A stretch of 64,000 bases of DNA from an uncultured Poribacteria bacterium (GTDB lineage: Bacteria > Poribacteria > WGA-4E > WGA-3G). Both the position numbers and the translations under genes were made by a program. The stretch spans positions 6,240,845 through 6,304,844 of the forward strand of contig OX639973.1 of assembly GCA_951828385.1 (NCBI GenBank). Reading direction: 5' to 3'. Positions 43,347 through 53,136 of this stretch are shown here, piece by piece. Position 1 is the first letter of the stretch. Every line of letters begins with the position of its first letter. The notes beneath the pieces are model-generated. The model saw nothing but the letters and a program-made list of their open reading frames with translations, was not told where the DNA came from and made no database searches.

Positions 43347-43517
43347 GTTTTAAATAAATTGTCGAATTGTCTCAACTTTTGAATCTTCTTTTTCCAGTCC
43401 GGTGCGGTTAGGAGGGAAACACCCCAGCAAAAACACCGCACCTACCGGGCCTGGGGGGTCCAAAATAGGACTAAAAAACCGAGAATTGAATGGCTCTGAC
43501 TGAAAACTATTGGAGAC
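43347..43517. other. intergenic before mdh: inverted CCGGTGCGG / CCGCACC repeat and GGCTCTG box
   Basis: Contains CCGGTGCGGTTAGGAGG facing ACACCGCACCTACCGGGCC, a repeat type that reappears exactly at the end of the mdh duplication (45646). The box AATTGAATGGCTCTG (43484-43498) lies 19 bases before the mdh -35. No gene is visible. Confidence 0.5.
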
Positions 43518-43546
43518 TTGATTATTTTCAGATTTCTGGGTATAAT
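43518..43546 (+). promoter_or_regulatory. sigma70-type promoter of mdh
   Basis: TTGATT (43518-43523), 17 bases, perfect TATAAT (43541-43546), 53 bases before the GTG start. The conserved AATTGAATGGCTCTG box ends 19 bases upstream of the -35. Confidence 0.7.
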
Positions 43547-43599
43547 TAGTACTGTCAATCTTAGGATAAAAACTATACATTTTCATAATGGAGGCAGAA

Positions 43600-44526
43600 G
43601 TGGCAAGAAAAAAAATCAGCGTTATTGGTGCGGGGAATGTTGGCGCAACAGCGGCGTTCCTGATCGCACAAAAACAACTTGGGGATGTCGTCATGATAGA
43701 CATCGTGGAGGGAGTCCCGCAAGGTAAAGCATTGGATATGGCACAAATGGGGCCCGTAGAACTCTTTGATGCTGCAATCGACGGAGACCTCGATTACACC
43801 GCAACGGCAGGCTCCGACTTGGTAATTATTACATCAGGCTCCCCACGTAAACCGGGGATGACGCGCGAAGATCTGTTGCAAACGAACGCTAATATCGTTG
43901 GCAGCGTCACAGAAAACGTGGTGAAGCATTCGCCAGATACTATTATTATGATGCTCACCAACCCGTTGGACATCATGACCTACCATGCGTGGAAAGTCTC
44001 AGGATTCCCGTCAAATCGTGTCGTTGGACAGGCAGGTGTGTTGGATTCGGCGCGGTTTCGTTATTTTATCTCACTCGAACTCGGCGTATCTGTAGAAGAC
44101 ATCCAGGCACTTGTCCTCGGTGGACACGGCGACACGATGGTTCCGCTCCCACGCTATACCACCGTTAACGGCATCCCTATCCCGCAGCTGATACCGGAAG
44201 ATCGTATTGAAGCGATGGCACAACGGACGCGTGACGGCGGTGCTGAAATCGTCAATCTCCTGAAAACGAGTGGCTATTATGCCGCCGGTGCCTCGTTGGC
44301 GCAGATGGCGGAAGCCATCATTCTGGATAAGAAACGGCTGCTGCCCTGCTCCGCGCATCTCACAGGACAATACGGCATTGATGACCTCTATATTGGTGTT
44401 CCGATCAAACTCGGTGGAAACGGTGTAGAGGAGATTCTCGAAATAGAACTGACTGAAGACGAACTCGGTTCTTTACAGCATTCCGCTGCAACGTATCGAG
44501 AAGGGATTGCGTTGTTGGGTTACTAA
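43600..44526 (+). CDS. mdh: malate dehydrogenase (LDH-like, NAD-dependent)
   Basis: 308 residues. The NAD motif IGAGNVGAT (9-17) is followed by the substrate loop SPRKPGM, whose Arg83 marks malate over lactate specificity, and the catalytic His176 in GGHGDTMVPL. It interconverts malate and oxaloacetate in the TCA cycle. I chose GTG at 43600 because GGAGG lies five bases before it and the protein then starts MARKKISVIGAGN, as in homologues; the ATG four codons upstream overlaps that ribosome site. A fragment of this gene is duplicated 1.3 kb downstream. Confidence 0.95.
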   Translation: MARKKISVIGAGNVGATAAFLIAQKQLGDVVMIDIVEGVPQGKALDMAQMGPVELFDAAIDGDLDYTATAGSDLVIITSGSPRKPGMTREDLLQTNANIVGSVTENVVKHSPDTIIMMLTNPLDIMTYHAWKVSGFPSNRVVGQAGVLDSARFRYFISLELGVSVEDIQALVLGGHGDTMVPLPRYTTVNGIPIPQLIPEDRIEAMAQRTRDGGAEIVNLLKTSGYYAAGASLAQMAEAIILDKKRLLPCSAHLTGQYGIDDLYIGVPIKLGGNGVEEILEIELTEDELGSLQHSAATYREGIALLGY

Positions 44527-44577
44527 GCAATTCCACTGTTTTTCAACGTGAGTTCAACTTGAACGTTTTGTCCGTGT

Positions 44578-44627
44578 TTGTAGCGTAAATTTGCATCGCA
44601 GTGGGAGTTTGCGCTACAAGCGTTTTT
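44578..44627 (+). terminator. intrinsic terminator of mdh
   Basis: TTGTAGCGTAAA pairs with TTTGCGCTACAA (one wobble) around an 18-base loop, followed by GCG and TTTTTT. Confidence 0.7.
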
Positions 44628-44738
44628 TCGGTTCGGAGGTGTGCCGGAAGCATATGTATCAATTTTTTTAGAAAACATAACGCCTGCGGATTCATGCTAA
44701 ACTGATTGGTATAATCTGCCTAAAGGAGAACAGAACCG

Positions 44739-44951
44739 ATGGGTCAAACCTATACTGCTGTTATTCAACAAGACGAAGGTTGGTGGATCGGCTGGATACA
44801 AGAGATTCCCGGGGTCAATTGTCAAGAACGGACTAAGGATGAATTGCTTGAAACGCTGCGAATTACGCTTCAAGAAACGATAGAATACAATCGTGAAGAG
44901 GCTATCAAGGCTGCGAAAGTTGAGCATCAGAAAGTCGCTATCCAGATATGA
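44739..44951 (+). CDS. HicB-like antitoxin
   Basis: 70 residues of the degraded RNase H-like HicB fold: TYTAVIQQDEGWWIGWIQEI, then PGVNCQERTKDELLETLRIT, then a helix. No C-terminal DNA-binding domain is fused, so autoregulation may be weak. Its stop overlaps the start of the HicA gene (ATGA). AAAGGAG precedes the ATG. Confidence 0.85.
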   Translation: MGQTYTAVIQQDEGWWIGWIQEIPGVNCQERTKDELLETLRITLQETIEYNREEAIKAAKVEHQKVAIQI

Positions 44952-45139
44952 AACGGAGAGCGTTAGTTAGGCATCTCAGAAAGCACGGTTGTTATTTCAT
45001 TCGAGAGGGAGGCCGACACTCACGGTGGGGTAAGCGGCATCTTGGAGACCAAATTTCAACTTCTGTGCCTCGCCATAATGAGATTGGTAGGTGGCTTGTT
45101 GAGAAAATCTGTAAAGATTTAAAAATCCCACCTCCATAG
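44948..45139 (+). CDS. HicA-like mRNA interferase toxin
   Basis: 63 residues with a dsRBD-like HicA fold: LRKHGCYFIREGGRHSRW, with the catalytic His24, then TSVPRHNEIGRWLVEKICKDL. It would cleave mRNA independently of the ribosome and be neutralised by the overlapping upstream HicB. Gene order here is antitoxin first, the reverse of E. coli hicAB. The pair looks intact. Confidence 0.87.
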   Translation: MKRRALVRHLRKHGCYFIREGGRHSRWGKRHLGDQISTSVPRHNEIGRWLVEKICKDLKIPPP

Positions 45140-45254
45140 TCAAAATCAATGTTTTCCGCCTTTTTTCAAATCATCCAGCGAATGAATCGAGCACTTGGCT
45201 TAGCAACACCAGAATTAACAACGCCTGTGGATTATTTGGGAGGCAACACCTAAA

Positions 45255-45666
<412 letters not shown>

Positions 45667-45773
45667 ACGGTGCGGTTAATGCGATATAAACTTTTAGAAA
45701 TGGTATAAGAATCTTGCACCTCAGAGTGGCAGGCACAGAGACGATAATTTCAGAGACACCATCACATGCCAAC

Positions 45774-46379
45774 TTATGCCTTTTGTGCGACCATGCTGGA
45801 GAGGATACCGAGGATCCTGTCGCACCGTTCAAGCGTATAGGTTGCCATATCAATGTGCAGGCACTTTGCTTCTAACTTGAAGAACTGCCAATCTATTCCG
45901 GTCGTGGAGGCACCATAAACGTAAGAGATGTCATTCCCTTTTTCGGTATTAAAATGCTGCGCAGCAACCATTTCAGCCACACATTGCCCGATTCCGAGTT
46001 TCAAGTCAAGATTTTTTGCCTCAACAAGGATAATGACGGGTGCCTCCAAGTAAAATTGTTCTGGCGATAAACTGACCAAAAAATCACACACGCCAGTCAA
46101 ACCTTTCTCAGCATCAACATTGAAGTCAATCCCAGAAAACAGACTAATGCGGCGATCGAAGTGCTCGAGAAGTTCAACGAGTACATCGGCGACAATCATT
46201 TCTGACCGGGCTTTCTCAGTGCCAATAGCGGTGGCCAATGATGCCTTTCTTGCTAACCCTGTCGTCAGATACGCGCTTGGCACCACTGGCTCCATTTCAG
46301 AGAAGATTCCTACAGACCGAACTGTCTCCAGTTGGAATGTTTTCTGCACCGACTCTAAGGTAAATTCGCTATAAGCCAT
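45774..46379 (-). CDS. PD-(D/E)XK nuclease-like protein of unknown function
   Basis: 201 residues. The segment GVCDFLVSLSPEQFYLEAP followed by VIILVEAKNLDLKLGIGQC has the Asp...Glu-x-Lys spacing of PD-(D/E)XK nucleases, as in HsdR_N-like or Uma2-like proteins; AEMVAAQHFN follows. No methylase or helicase gene is adjacent. It may be a stand-alone nuclease or structural relative. It lies downstream of the dnaK gene on the same strand, separated by ~50 bases. Confidence 0.65.
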   Translation of the reverse strand: MAYSEFTLESVQKTFQLETVRSVGIFSEMEPVVPSAYLTTGLARKASLATAIGTEKARSEMIVADVLVELLEHFDRRISLFSGIDFNVDAEKGLTGVCDFLVSLSPEQFYLEAPVIILVEAKNLDLKLGIGQCVAEMVAAQHFNTEKGNDISYVYGASTTGIDWQFFKLEAKCLHIDMATYTLERCDRILGILSSMVAQKA

Positions 46380-46430
46380 TGAGGAAACCTCCTATGTGGC
46401 ACCAAGGGAGTCGCAATTTAGACGTATCGC

Positions 46431-48371
46431 CTATTTCTCATCCTTCTTCTCATCCTCGTCAACGACTTCGTATTCAGCGTCAACGACTTCGCTATCTTCG
46501 GCATCAGGTGTTGCTTCATCAGCAGCAGCAGATGGATCTGCCTGAGCTGCTCCGGGATCCGCCCCCGCAGTCTGCTGGTACATCTGTGCAGAGACTTCAT
46601 GCCAGACCTGCGTTAATTCATCCGTTGAAGACTGAATCTCGGCATGGTTGTCCGCCTCTAAAGCCTGCTTGACACGCGCAACGGCAGCGTTCACCTTCTC
46701 CTTAGAAGCATCGTCTACCTTGTCGCCGAATTCACCTAAGTTCTTCTCGGTCTCGTAAACCATAGAATCCGCACGGTTACGCGCCTCAACTTCCTCGCGT
46801 TTCTGCTTATCTTCCTCGGCGTGCGCTTCGGCATCTTTCATCATCTGATCGATCTCGGCATCGGTAAGTCCAGAGGACGCGGTAATGGTAATCTTCTGTT
46901 CTTTGCCGGTCGCGGTATCTTTGGCAGACACGTTCAGGATACCGTTCGCGTCAATATCAAACGTCACCTCAATCTGCGGCACACCTCTCGGTGCGGGGGG
47001 TAACTCACCCAAACGGAAGCGTCCAATAGTTTTATTGTAAACCGCCTGGTCCCGCTCGCCTTGAAGGACATGCACATCAACGGATGTCTGGTTGTCTTCA
47101 GGCGTTGTGAAGATATTCGACTTCTTCGTAGGAATCGTTGTGTTCCTATCAATCAACCGTGTGAACATTCCACCGAGCGTCTCAATCCCAAGTGAGAGTG
47201 GTGTGACATCCAACAAGAGAATATCTTTGACCTCTTCATCACCTGCGAGGACACCGCCTTGAATTGCGGCACCGATGGCGACGACTTCATCCGGATTGAC
47301 CCCTTTGTGCGGCTCTTTGCCGAAGAGTTGTTCCACGGCTTCCTGCACCTTAGGCATCCGTGTCTGCCCACCGACAAGGATCACTTCGTCAATTTCGGAG
47401 GGTTGCATCTCAGCATCCGCGAGTGCTTGCCGGCACGGCTCAAGCGACCGCTGGACGAGGTTATCTGTAATCTGCTCCAGTTTTGCACGGGTGAGCGTCA
47501 AGTTAAGGTGCTTCGGACCGCTGGCATCCACAGTGATAAACGGCAAATTGATGTCCGTCTGTAAAGTGCTGGAGAGTTCACATTTTGCGGTTTCCGCCGC
47601 CTCTTTCAAGCGTTGCAAAGCCATCTCGTCATTGCGGAGATCAATCCCTTGACTACTGAGGAATTCTTGCGCCATCCAGTCAATCACCGCTTGGTCGAAG
47701 TCATCACCACCGAGGTGTGTATCGCCATTAGTGCTTTTGACTTCAAAGACCCCATCCCCGATTTCCAGAATAGAGATGTCAAACGTACCACCGCCGAGAT
47801 CATAGACAGCAATCTTCTTGTCGCCTTCGCTTTGCAACCCATAGGCAAGCGATGCTGCGGTAGGTTCATTGATAATCCGCTCGACCTCTAACCCCGCGAT
47901 TTTACCTGCGTCTGCTGTCGCCTGACGTTGGGAATCGTTAAAGTAGGCGGGGACGGTGACAACCGCTTTCGTGACTTCTTCTCCGAGGTATGCCTCGGCG
48001 GTCTCCTTCATTTTCCGCAAGACCATCGCCGAGATTTCTGGGGATGAGTAATCTTTACCCTCAATATTTACGGCGACATTACCATCTTTATCGGCTTTTA
48101 ATTCATAAGGCACACGCGAAGCATCGTCACCGATCTCGTTAAATTTGCGTCCCATGAACCTTTTAATCGAAAAGATTGTATTTTGTGGGTTCGTGATCGC
48201 TTGTCTTTTAGCAACTTGTCCAACGGGACGCTCGCCTTCTTTGGTAAAACCTACAACTGATGGTGTTGTTCGATTTCCCTCCGCGTTTTCGATGACCTTG
48301 GCATCGCCGCTTTCTAAAACAGCCACACATGAATTTGTTGTTCCTAAATCAATTCCAATGACCTTGCTCAT
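46431..48371 (-). CDS. dnaK: chaperone DnaK (Hsp70)
   Basis: 646 residues. The ATPase domain starts [16 protein letters not shown] and includes [37 protein letters not shown] and VGGQTRMP; the substrate domain has [34 protein letters not shown] and [14 protein letters not shown]. The acidic tail ends [10 protein letters not shown]. It folds nascent and stress-damaged proteins with DnaJ and GrpE, neither of which is adjacent. AGAGGAG precedes the ATG. I see no CIRCE element or sigma32 promoter in the upstream DNA, which instead holds TTATCAG-type repeats. Confidence 0.97.
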   Translation of the reverse strand: MSKVIGIDLGTTNSCVAVLESGDAKVIENAEGNRTTPSVVGFTKEGERPVGQVAKRQAITNPQNTIFSIKRFMGRKFNEIGDDASRVPYELKADKDGNVAVNIEGKDYSSPEISAMVLRKMKETAEAYLGEEVTKAVVTVPAYFNDSQRQATADAGKIAGLEVERIINEPTAASLAYGLQSEGDKKIAVYDLGGGTFDISILEIGDGVFEVKSTNGDTHLGGDDFDQAVIDWMAQEFLSSQGIDLRNDEMALQRLKEAAETAKCELSSTLQTDINLPFITVDASGPKHLNLTLTRAKLEQITDNLVQRSLEPCRQALADAEMQPSEIDEVILVGGQTRMPKVQEAVEQLFGKEPHKGVNPDEVVAIGAAIQGGVLAGDEEVKDILLLDVTPLSLGIETLGGMFTRLIDRNTTIPTKKSNIFTTPEDNQTSVDVHVLQGERDQAVYNKTIGRFRLGELPPAPRGVPQIEVTFDIDANGILNVSAKDTATGKEQKITITASSGLTDAEIDQMMKDAEAHAEEDKQKREEVEARNRADSMVYETEKNLGEFGDKVDDASKEKVNAAVARVKQALEADNHAEIQSSTDELTQVWHEVSAQMYQQTAGADPGAAQADPSAAADEATPDAEDSEVVDAEYEVVDEDEKKDEK

Positions 48372-48681
48372 TTCTAATTTCTCCTCTGTATGAATAACTT
48401 TGAGATCATATTAATAGTTATCAGTTATCAGTTGTCAGTTGTCAGTGAAGAGTCATGCTGTGGCAAGTACAACAAAAGCAACTGCCACAAGTAGTTAACT
48501 GAAAACTGAAAAGTTTTTCGCAGAAAAACCGAACTGAAAACTGACAACTATCTACGAAATAGCGTGCAATATCCGTGCCAATATTATTCGCTTGAAATAG
48601 CCGAAATTCCTGCTGAATGTCTGCCAAATTGGCACGGGTATAAAAATGAGGTAAGTTCACAAGTCAATTTGACTTACTGCC
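48372..48681. other. intergenic with TTATCAGTTATCAG/TTGTCAG repeats
   Basis: About 310 bases between dnaK and the LamG gene. Bases 48416-48450 are tandem 7-mers of the TTATCAG/TTGTCAG type, and the inverse CTGAAAACTGA/CTGACAACT occurs near 48500-48550. A 72-codon minus-strand frame here translates these repeats in part, so I do not call it a gene; its first ~40 codons might be a worn remnant. Confidence 0.5.
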
Positions 48682-49470
48682 TCACTCATATCCCTGTTTG
48701 AGGCGGCCCCATGTTGTCGGCAATTTTGCGTCTGGGTCAACCGCCAAAATATCTTGGATACCACCCTGAATTTCTTTAATCTCATCCTGTGAGAGTCCGC
48801 GGTTAAAGAGTGCGAAATCATCAATAATACCGTTATAGTAGCGATTAAGAGCCGGTGGTTCCTCAGTCCCGAGCATCAGCGGCGCATCAATCGGCACCAA
48901 TTTATCGCCATCCTTGGGGTAATCTATTAAGACTTCACCATCAAGATAGATGGTCCACCACTCTCCACTCTGAAATGAAACAGCGACATGCTGCCATTTG
49001 TCTTTGACGACATCGCGAGGACTTTGTGCGGGGACCTTACGTCCACCTGTCAACTTCCATCCCATCCAGATAAAACCGTCCGGATGGAGCAGCACCTCGA
49101 AAAATTCTTGTACATCCGGTCCTTTCGCCGCGATCAGTTGCCAGGTACCAGGTCCCGCTTCTAAAGTCGGTTTAATCCAAGCGGCAATGGTGATTCCGTC
49201 GGTAAATTCAAAGGCATCAGAATGTTCTACCCGAACAATCCCATCCTTTCCACCGAAATTAACCGCTTTCCCGATTTTACCATCAGTCCACGACGTATCA
49301 CCTTCTAATTTTCCATCCTGCCCATTACCAGACAGATCCTTGACAGTCTTACCCGCGCCCTCTTCAAAAGCGAAGTAGACGACTAAACCTTCGAGTTCTG
49401 CGGCTGTGCTAACACTTTGAAAATTCCCTATTAGATACACAGCACACAAGCAAATTAGTAATTGACGCAT
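48682..49470 (-). CDS. secreted LamG-domain (concanavalin-like) protein with C-terminal K-L-x-T-x-W-G tag
   Basis: 262 residues. Signal peptide MRQLLICLCAVYLIGNFQSV with cleavage near TAA-ELEG, then a LamG/laminin-G-like jellyroll: YFAFEEGAGKTVKDLSGNGQ, ITIAAWIKPTL, WQHVAVSFQSGEWWTIYLDG, and IDDFALFNRGLSQDEI. The protein ends VDPDAKLPTTWGRLKQGYE, the tail shared with other exported proteins here. Likely binds glycans outside the cell. It is the last gene of the minus-strand cluster with DUF1593, PhyH, Nramp-like and ThuA genes. Confidence 0.85.
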   Translation of the reverse strand: MRQLLICLCAVYLIGNFQSVSTAAELEGLVVYFAFEEGAGKTVKDLSGNGQDGKLEGDTSWTDGKIGKAVNFGGKDGIVRVEHSDAFEFTDGITIAAWIKPTLEAGPGTWQLIAAKGPDVQEFFEVLLHPDGFIWMGWKLTGGRKVPAQSPRDVVKDKWQHVAVSFQSGEWWTIYLDGEVLIDYPKDGDKLVPIDAPLMLGTEEPPALNRYYNGIIDDFALFNRGLSQDEIKEIQGGIQDILAVDPDAKLPTTWGRLKQGYE

Positions 49471-49503
49471 GAGTGTTCTCCAATCCCTATAAGGGTTAGT
49501 TCG

Positions 49504-49583
49504 TTAAACAAATGGGAATGTCCGTTGATACCCGCGCGGCCGAGAAACGTGCCAAACGTCTTCGTATGAAAGCTTCGGTGTGG
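49504..49583 (-). pseudogene. C-terminal remnant of a PhyH gene
   Basis: Directly after the DUF1593 stop codon the minus strand reads ...TPKLSYEDVWHVSRPRGYQ and ends with TFPFV and TAA. This matches the last ~20 residues of the intact PhyH protein 1.2 kb upstream (YEGVWHVSRPRGYQ...TFPFA). Only this tail survives, so a second phyH copy was deleted and the DUF1593 gene now abuts its stump. Confidence 0.8.
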
Positions 49584-50648
49584 CTACGGGGGATTTATAC
49601 ACCAGTCTGCGCGTTCCTTGAACTCCGCCTGATAGTCGGAACGCCATTTGGAGATGCTCGACGGACCGGGTCCATCAACATAGTGGTTAGTGTTCCCGTC
49701 GCGTTTGAATTGTCCGCCCCAGCTTTCCTGGGTGGGGTCATCGGGATCGTTCAACCCGCGGTTTGCACTCACCAGCCACAGAAATGAAGGTGAATCCCCT
49801 TCACACACCCCGGTGCATCCCATGCCTTCGTGCGGATACACATCGCAGAGAGGTCCGTGGTTATTGCGAATGTTCTCGTTAACCCAAGCGAGGTTTGAAA
49901 TCGGATCCCGTCCACCGAACATCCCTTGGTAAGTCTTTCGCGAATGAATGATGAACAACTTTGGGAAATTATCGCGCAACCAACCGATCGTACCATCTTG
50001 GGTCGCAATTTGATGGATACGTAATTTACTTAGGAACGTTTCCAAGTCGGCAGCACTGCGCGTATGCTGTACCTTCCACACCGCTTGCGCTACAACGCTA
50101 CAATCGCCCCAGATGCCAATATAGACCGGACGAGGATCGGGCTTGTCCACGATGCTGATGATCGCCTCCGAAGCCTCGCTGTCTTTGCCTTCACCAATAT
50201 TGACAGTGCCTTTTTTGCCCCAAGTGCCGCTACGACCCTGGAAAGTAACCGAACGCAGATAGTCCGGCGTGGGATACAAAGGGTCATGTTTTTTCAGGTT
50301 CTCGTATACCATTTCGTAGCGGTCAATCACATCCAATAGGCGTTGTTTCTTGGCTATGTTGGCAAAAGTGCCAGATGAAGCTATCAGTGCTTCGATGTCA
50401 AACTCATTGGTATATAACAGGAAACGAACCATCGACTGCATATCATCCGGATCGCTCTTTTGATCGTTAGGTACGTTGCCACCCTTAACGACACCAATCG
50501 GTGGAAAATCCGAGGTCATGATTACACGCAGTCTATGCGTTGAAGGATCCTCACTTTCTTTGCGTTCCATATTCACCTCTTGCGCGAAAGCGATACCGGT
50601 AAACAAAACCAGGATTATTACTGTGAAATAGAATTTAAAATTCTTCAT
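49584..50648 (-). CDS. secreted DUF1593 (nucleoside-hydrolase-like) protein
   Basis: 354 residues. Signal peptide MKNFKFYFTVIILVLFTGIAFA cut before QEVN; then LRVIMTSDFPPIGVVK and KSDPDDMQSMVRFLLYTNEFDIEALI, the Asp-rich calcium-binding motif of inosine-uridine hydrolase folds, followed by PVYIGIWGDCSVVAQAVW. DUF1593 proteins occur in polysaccharide-degrading bacteria, sometimes fused to cellulose-binding modules. The C-terminus (ADWCINPP) runs straight into the PhyH remnant, so the terminal residues may have been rewritten by the deletion. An in-frame start 22 codons upstream is less likely because it precedes the signal peptide. Confidence 0.82.
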   Translation of the reverse strand: MKNFKFYFTVIILVLFTGIAFAQEVNMERKESEDPSTHRLRVIMTSDFPPIGVVKGGNVPNDQKSDPDDMQSMVRFLLYTNEFDIEALIASSGTFANIAKKQRLLDVIDRYEMVYENLKKHDPLYPTPDYLRSVTFQGRSGTWGKKGTVNIGEGKDSEASEAIISIVDKPDPRPVYIGIWGDCSVVAQAVWKVQHTRSAADLETFLSKLRIHQIATQDGTIGWLRDNFPKLFIIHSRKTYQGMFGGRDPISNLAWVNENIRNNHGPLCDVYPHEGMGCTGVCEGDSPSFLWLVSANRGLNDPDDPTQESWGGQFKRDGNTNHYVDGPGPSSISKWRSDYQAEFKERADWCINPP

Positions 50649-50778
50649 TAATAAAAATGTCAGTCTGTTACGGATAACCCACGGAGTGTGCCTACTACTT
50701 TTAATCAAATTCACGTTATGTTAAGCAACACGGGCGGATGTGAAACACACCCGCCCTTCTAAGCACCAGTGCATATCT

Positions 50779-51501
50779 CTAAGCAAAGGGGAATGTGCCT
50801 TGATAACCACGGGGTCGAGAGACGTGCCAAACGCCTTCATACATCGGGGTCACCTGATAATGGCACACGACATTGCTCCGTTCCATATCGTCCCGTTCTT
50901 TTGCACCTTGATGCGGGATGTGGTTAATGAACACGACACAATCGCCTGCTTTCGGATACAGGATCACGTGTTCTTGTGCTTCACACCATTCCTCAAATTT
51001 AGGACGATCTAACGGATAGAGATGCGGCGGCTCTGACAAATGCCCACCTTTGATAAACTTAAGATGCCCTTCACCGGGGGCGTTATCCTGAAAGTAGTAC
51101 GTTGTGTTAATCCCAACAGGTGCCATCGCAAACGGATGTTCTTCAACATACCGTTGTTCTTGCCAGTAGCCGTAAAAATCCATGTGCCACTCTTGAAGAT
51201 ACGGACCCGGATTGATATGTGCGCGTAGACTCCGGAGTTGACACTGTTTACCCATTAAGCCTTCAAGGTAAGGACGGACACTCGGATGCCCAACGAGCGG
51301 TTGGTATGTATCCGGTTCACGGTCAAGCAAACTATCAAACCACATATTTCCGACAGCGTTTAAGCCTTCTTCCCAACCCTGTTCTCGTGCGTGGTTAACG
51401 CGATGGCGGATATGTTCTGTCTCTTCTGGCGACAACGCGCCCTCTATTAAAACGAAACCTTCTTGTTGCAGTTTCGCGAGTTTATCCTTCATGTCTGCCA
51501 T
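50779..51501 (-). CDS. phytanoyl-CoA dioxygenase (PhyH) family protein
   Basis: 240 residues. The iron motif is EWHMDFY (His106, Asp108); the distal His is in INHIPHQGA (194 or 197), and KFIKGGHLSEPP corresponds to the conserved PGSH turn. It sits in a same-strand cluster with DUF1593, Nramp-like and ThuA genes, which suggests a catabolic pathway; the hydroxylated substrate is unknown. The gap to the Nramp-like gene is 70 bases. Confidence 0.85.
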   Translation of the reverse strand: MADMKDKLAKLQQEGFVLIEGALSPEETEHIRHRVNHAREQGWEEGLNAVGNMWFDSLLDREPDTYQPLVGHPSVRPYLEGLMGKQCQLRSLRAHINPGPYLQEWHMDFYGYWQEQRYVEEHPFAMAPVGINTTYYFQDNAPGEGHLKFIKGGHLSEPPHLYPLDRPKFEEWCEAQEHVILYPKAGDCVVFINHIPHQGAKERDDMERSNVVCHYQVTPMYEGVWHVSRPRGYQGTFPFA

Positions 51502-51571
51502 GGTTTCATCTCCTTCTGCAGATTTAGAGTTATTATCGATATTCTATGCCTTTATGTAAAAGGGATCAACT

Positions 51572-53056
51572 TTAATTGCCAGCAAAAAGTTTGAGGAACA
51601 AGCCCCAGCCACTAATCCCTGCAAACGTAACGAGCACCGCAGCAGAAATTAGGGCACCGATGAACATAAATGGACGTGTTCGATACGCAGCTGGGAGTTT
51701 GGCGTTCAGGTACAACGCCGCAAGCATCATCAGCGCGATTGAAAAATTCGCCAAAATAAAGCCAGCGATCTGCGTCAAAATATCAAACGGAATGTTTAAC
51801 CAGATCAACACCATTGTTGTAAGGAAAATATAGAGACAGATCCATTTACGAAGCGTCCCGTAGTTCCATTCGCGGTGGGGCCAGATCGCCTGAAAGAACT
51901 CCTGCATCACGCGTGCGTAGATTTCTGGCAGTGCCTGTAGCGTCCCCCACAATGCGACGATGATACAGATGTAGTACACCCATACGAGCGATGCATGAAT
52001 ATTTTTCCAGACGCTTGCCTGATCGGTAAGCAGACTCCAGCCTTCAAACGTGCTTTGCGTTCCATACAAGACCGCAGCACCTGAGATCATAAACGCGGCA
52101 GTTACAATGAATAGTACGACCGCTCCCATGCCGATATCCCATCGTAACGGTGCAAGGATTTTCCGGAGTTGGCTGACCTGCTCAGGGTGTTCAGGGAGAT
52201 AATCAATTTTATCACTGTTCGCGGCACGCTGACGGATGGATTCAATGTTATTATGGGATGTCATGCCCCAGCGATGCATACTCACCCAATTCGCGTAGAC
52301 AACGTATCCCATGACAGAACCGCCGACGTAACCGAACGCTGTCGCCATTGTCAACAACGGATTCTCGACAGCATCCTTCGGTGCCCATTCAGGAAACTCA
52401 GGTAGGTATCCAAAACGGAGACTCCCGACCAGTGCTTTGCCAAAATCGGGACGCACCATCAATGTGCCGATAATTGTGCCGACAACAAGAATAGCACAGA
52501 TAATGAGTTGCTGTTTTTCCAACCTTTCAAAGGAGATACGTAAACCGAAAAGGAGCGCGAGCGTGATAAAACAGGACGTGATTAGGTTTTCCCAAACGGG
52601 TTGTGCGACACCAGCGGGTAACGTATCTTTGAATAGAAAATGGAGCAGTGCTCCACACGGTTTACCAATCGGCACCCATGCCAAAGGCGCGCCTACCATT
52701 TCAAAAATGACAATCGCAATGAGGAGCCATCCACGCGGTCCCGGCAGCTTCGCGAGCCGATTCCCGATATATTCACCACTGACGGCGGTATATCGCCCCA
52801 GCAGATAAGTGACGAAAACAGCTTTCACGACGCAGCTGAGTAGCACAAGCCAGAGCAGATTATACTCAGCCCATGCGCCTGCGCGAACAACAACGATCGT
52901 TTCACCTGCACCTATGCTTACCGAAGCGACAATTGCCGCAGGTCCAAACACGGCGGCGAGTGCCATAATTTTCTTAAGCGACCACGGTTCAGCAAACGGA
53001 CCCGCAACGGGCGGAATATCAACGTGCTCAGTATTCTGGTTCTCTTCTGTCTGCAT
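51572..53056 (-). CDS. Nramp-related membrane transporter
   Basis: 494 residues with 11-12 hydrophobic helices. The first begins FGPAAIVASVSIGAGETIVV, aligning with Nramp helix 1, but the metal-binding DPGN of true Nramp is replaced by GAGET. Helix 6 (GGSVMGYVVYANWVS) also lacks the MPH motif. It therefore belongs to the Nramp/APC-like group that may move something other than Mn2+ or Fe2+. Neighbouring ThuA and PhyH genes point to an organic substrate (inference). Confidence 0.78.
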   Translation of the reverse strand: MQTEENQNTEHVDIPPVAGPFAEPWSLKKIMALAAVFGPAAIVASVSIGAGETIVVVRAGAWAEYNLLWLVLLSCVVKAVFVTYLLGRYTAVSGEYIGNRLAKLPGPRGWLLIAIVIFEMVGAPLAWVPIGKPCGALLHFLFKDTLPAGVAQPVWENLITSCFITLALLFGLRISFERLEKQQLIICAILVVGTIIGTLMVRPDFGKALVGSLRFGYLPEFPEWAPKDAVENPLLTMATAFGYVGGSVMGYVVYANWVSMHRWGMTSHNNIESIRQRAANSDKIDYLPEHPEQVSQLRKILAPLRWDIGMGAVVLFIVTAAFMISGAAVLYGTQSTFEGWSLLTDQASVWKNIHASLVWVYYICIIVALWGTLQALPEIYARVMQEFFQAIWPHREWNYGTLRKWICLYIFLTTMVLIWLNIPFDILTQIAGFILANFSIALMMLAALYLNAKLPAAYRTRPFMFIGALISAAVLVTFAGISGWGLFLKLFAGN

Positions 53057-53136
53057 AACGGTTCCTTAATAGCGACGGGCGGACTCAAAGAAGCCCGCCC
53101 ACAACGGAAGTCGCGATTACAAATCGCTCCTACCGG

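Noticed and set aside
44710-44715. TATAAT before hicB as a promoter
   Set aside because: The -10 is perfect, but no acceptable -35 lies at 16-18 bases; possible weak promoter only.
48442-48660. 72-codon minus-strand frame between dnaK and the LamG gene
   Set aside because: More than a third of it translates TTGTCAG/CTGAAAACTGA repeats; no family resemblance and no ribosome site. A worn remnant in the first 40 codons cannot be excluded.
49512-49787. 91-codon plus-strand frame across the PhyH remnant and DUF1593 end
   Set aside because: Antisense to sequence with clear homology on the minus strand.
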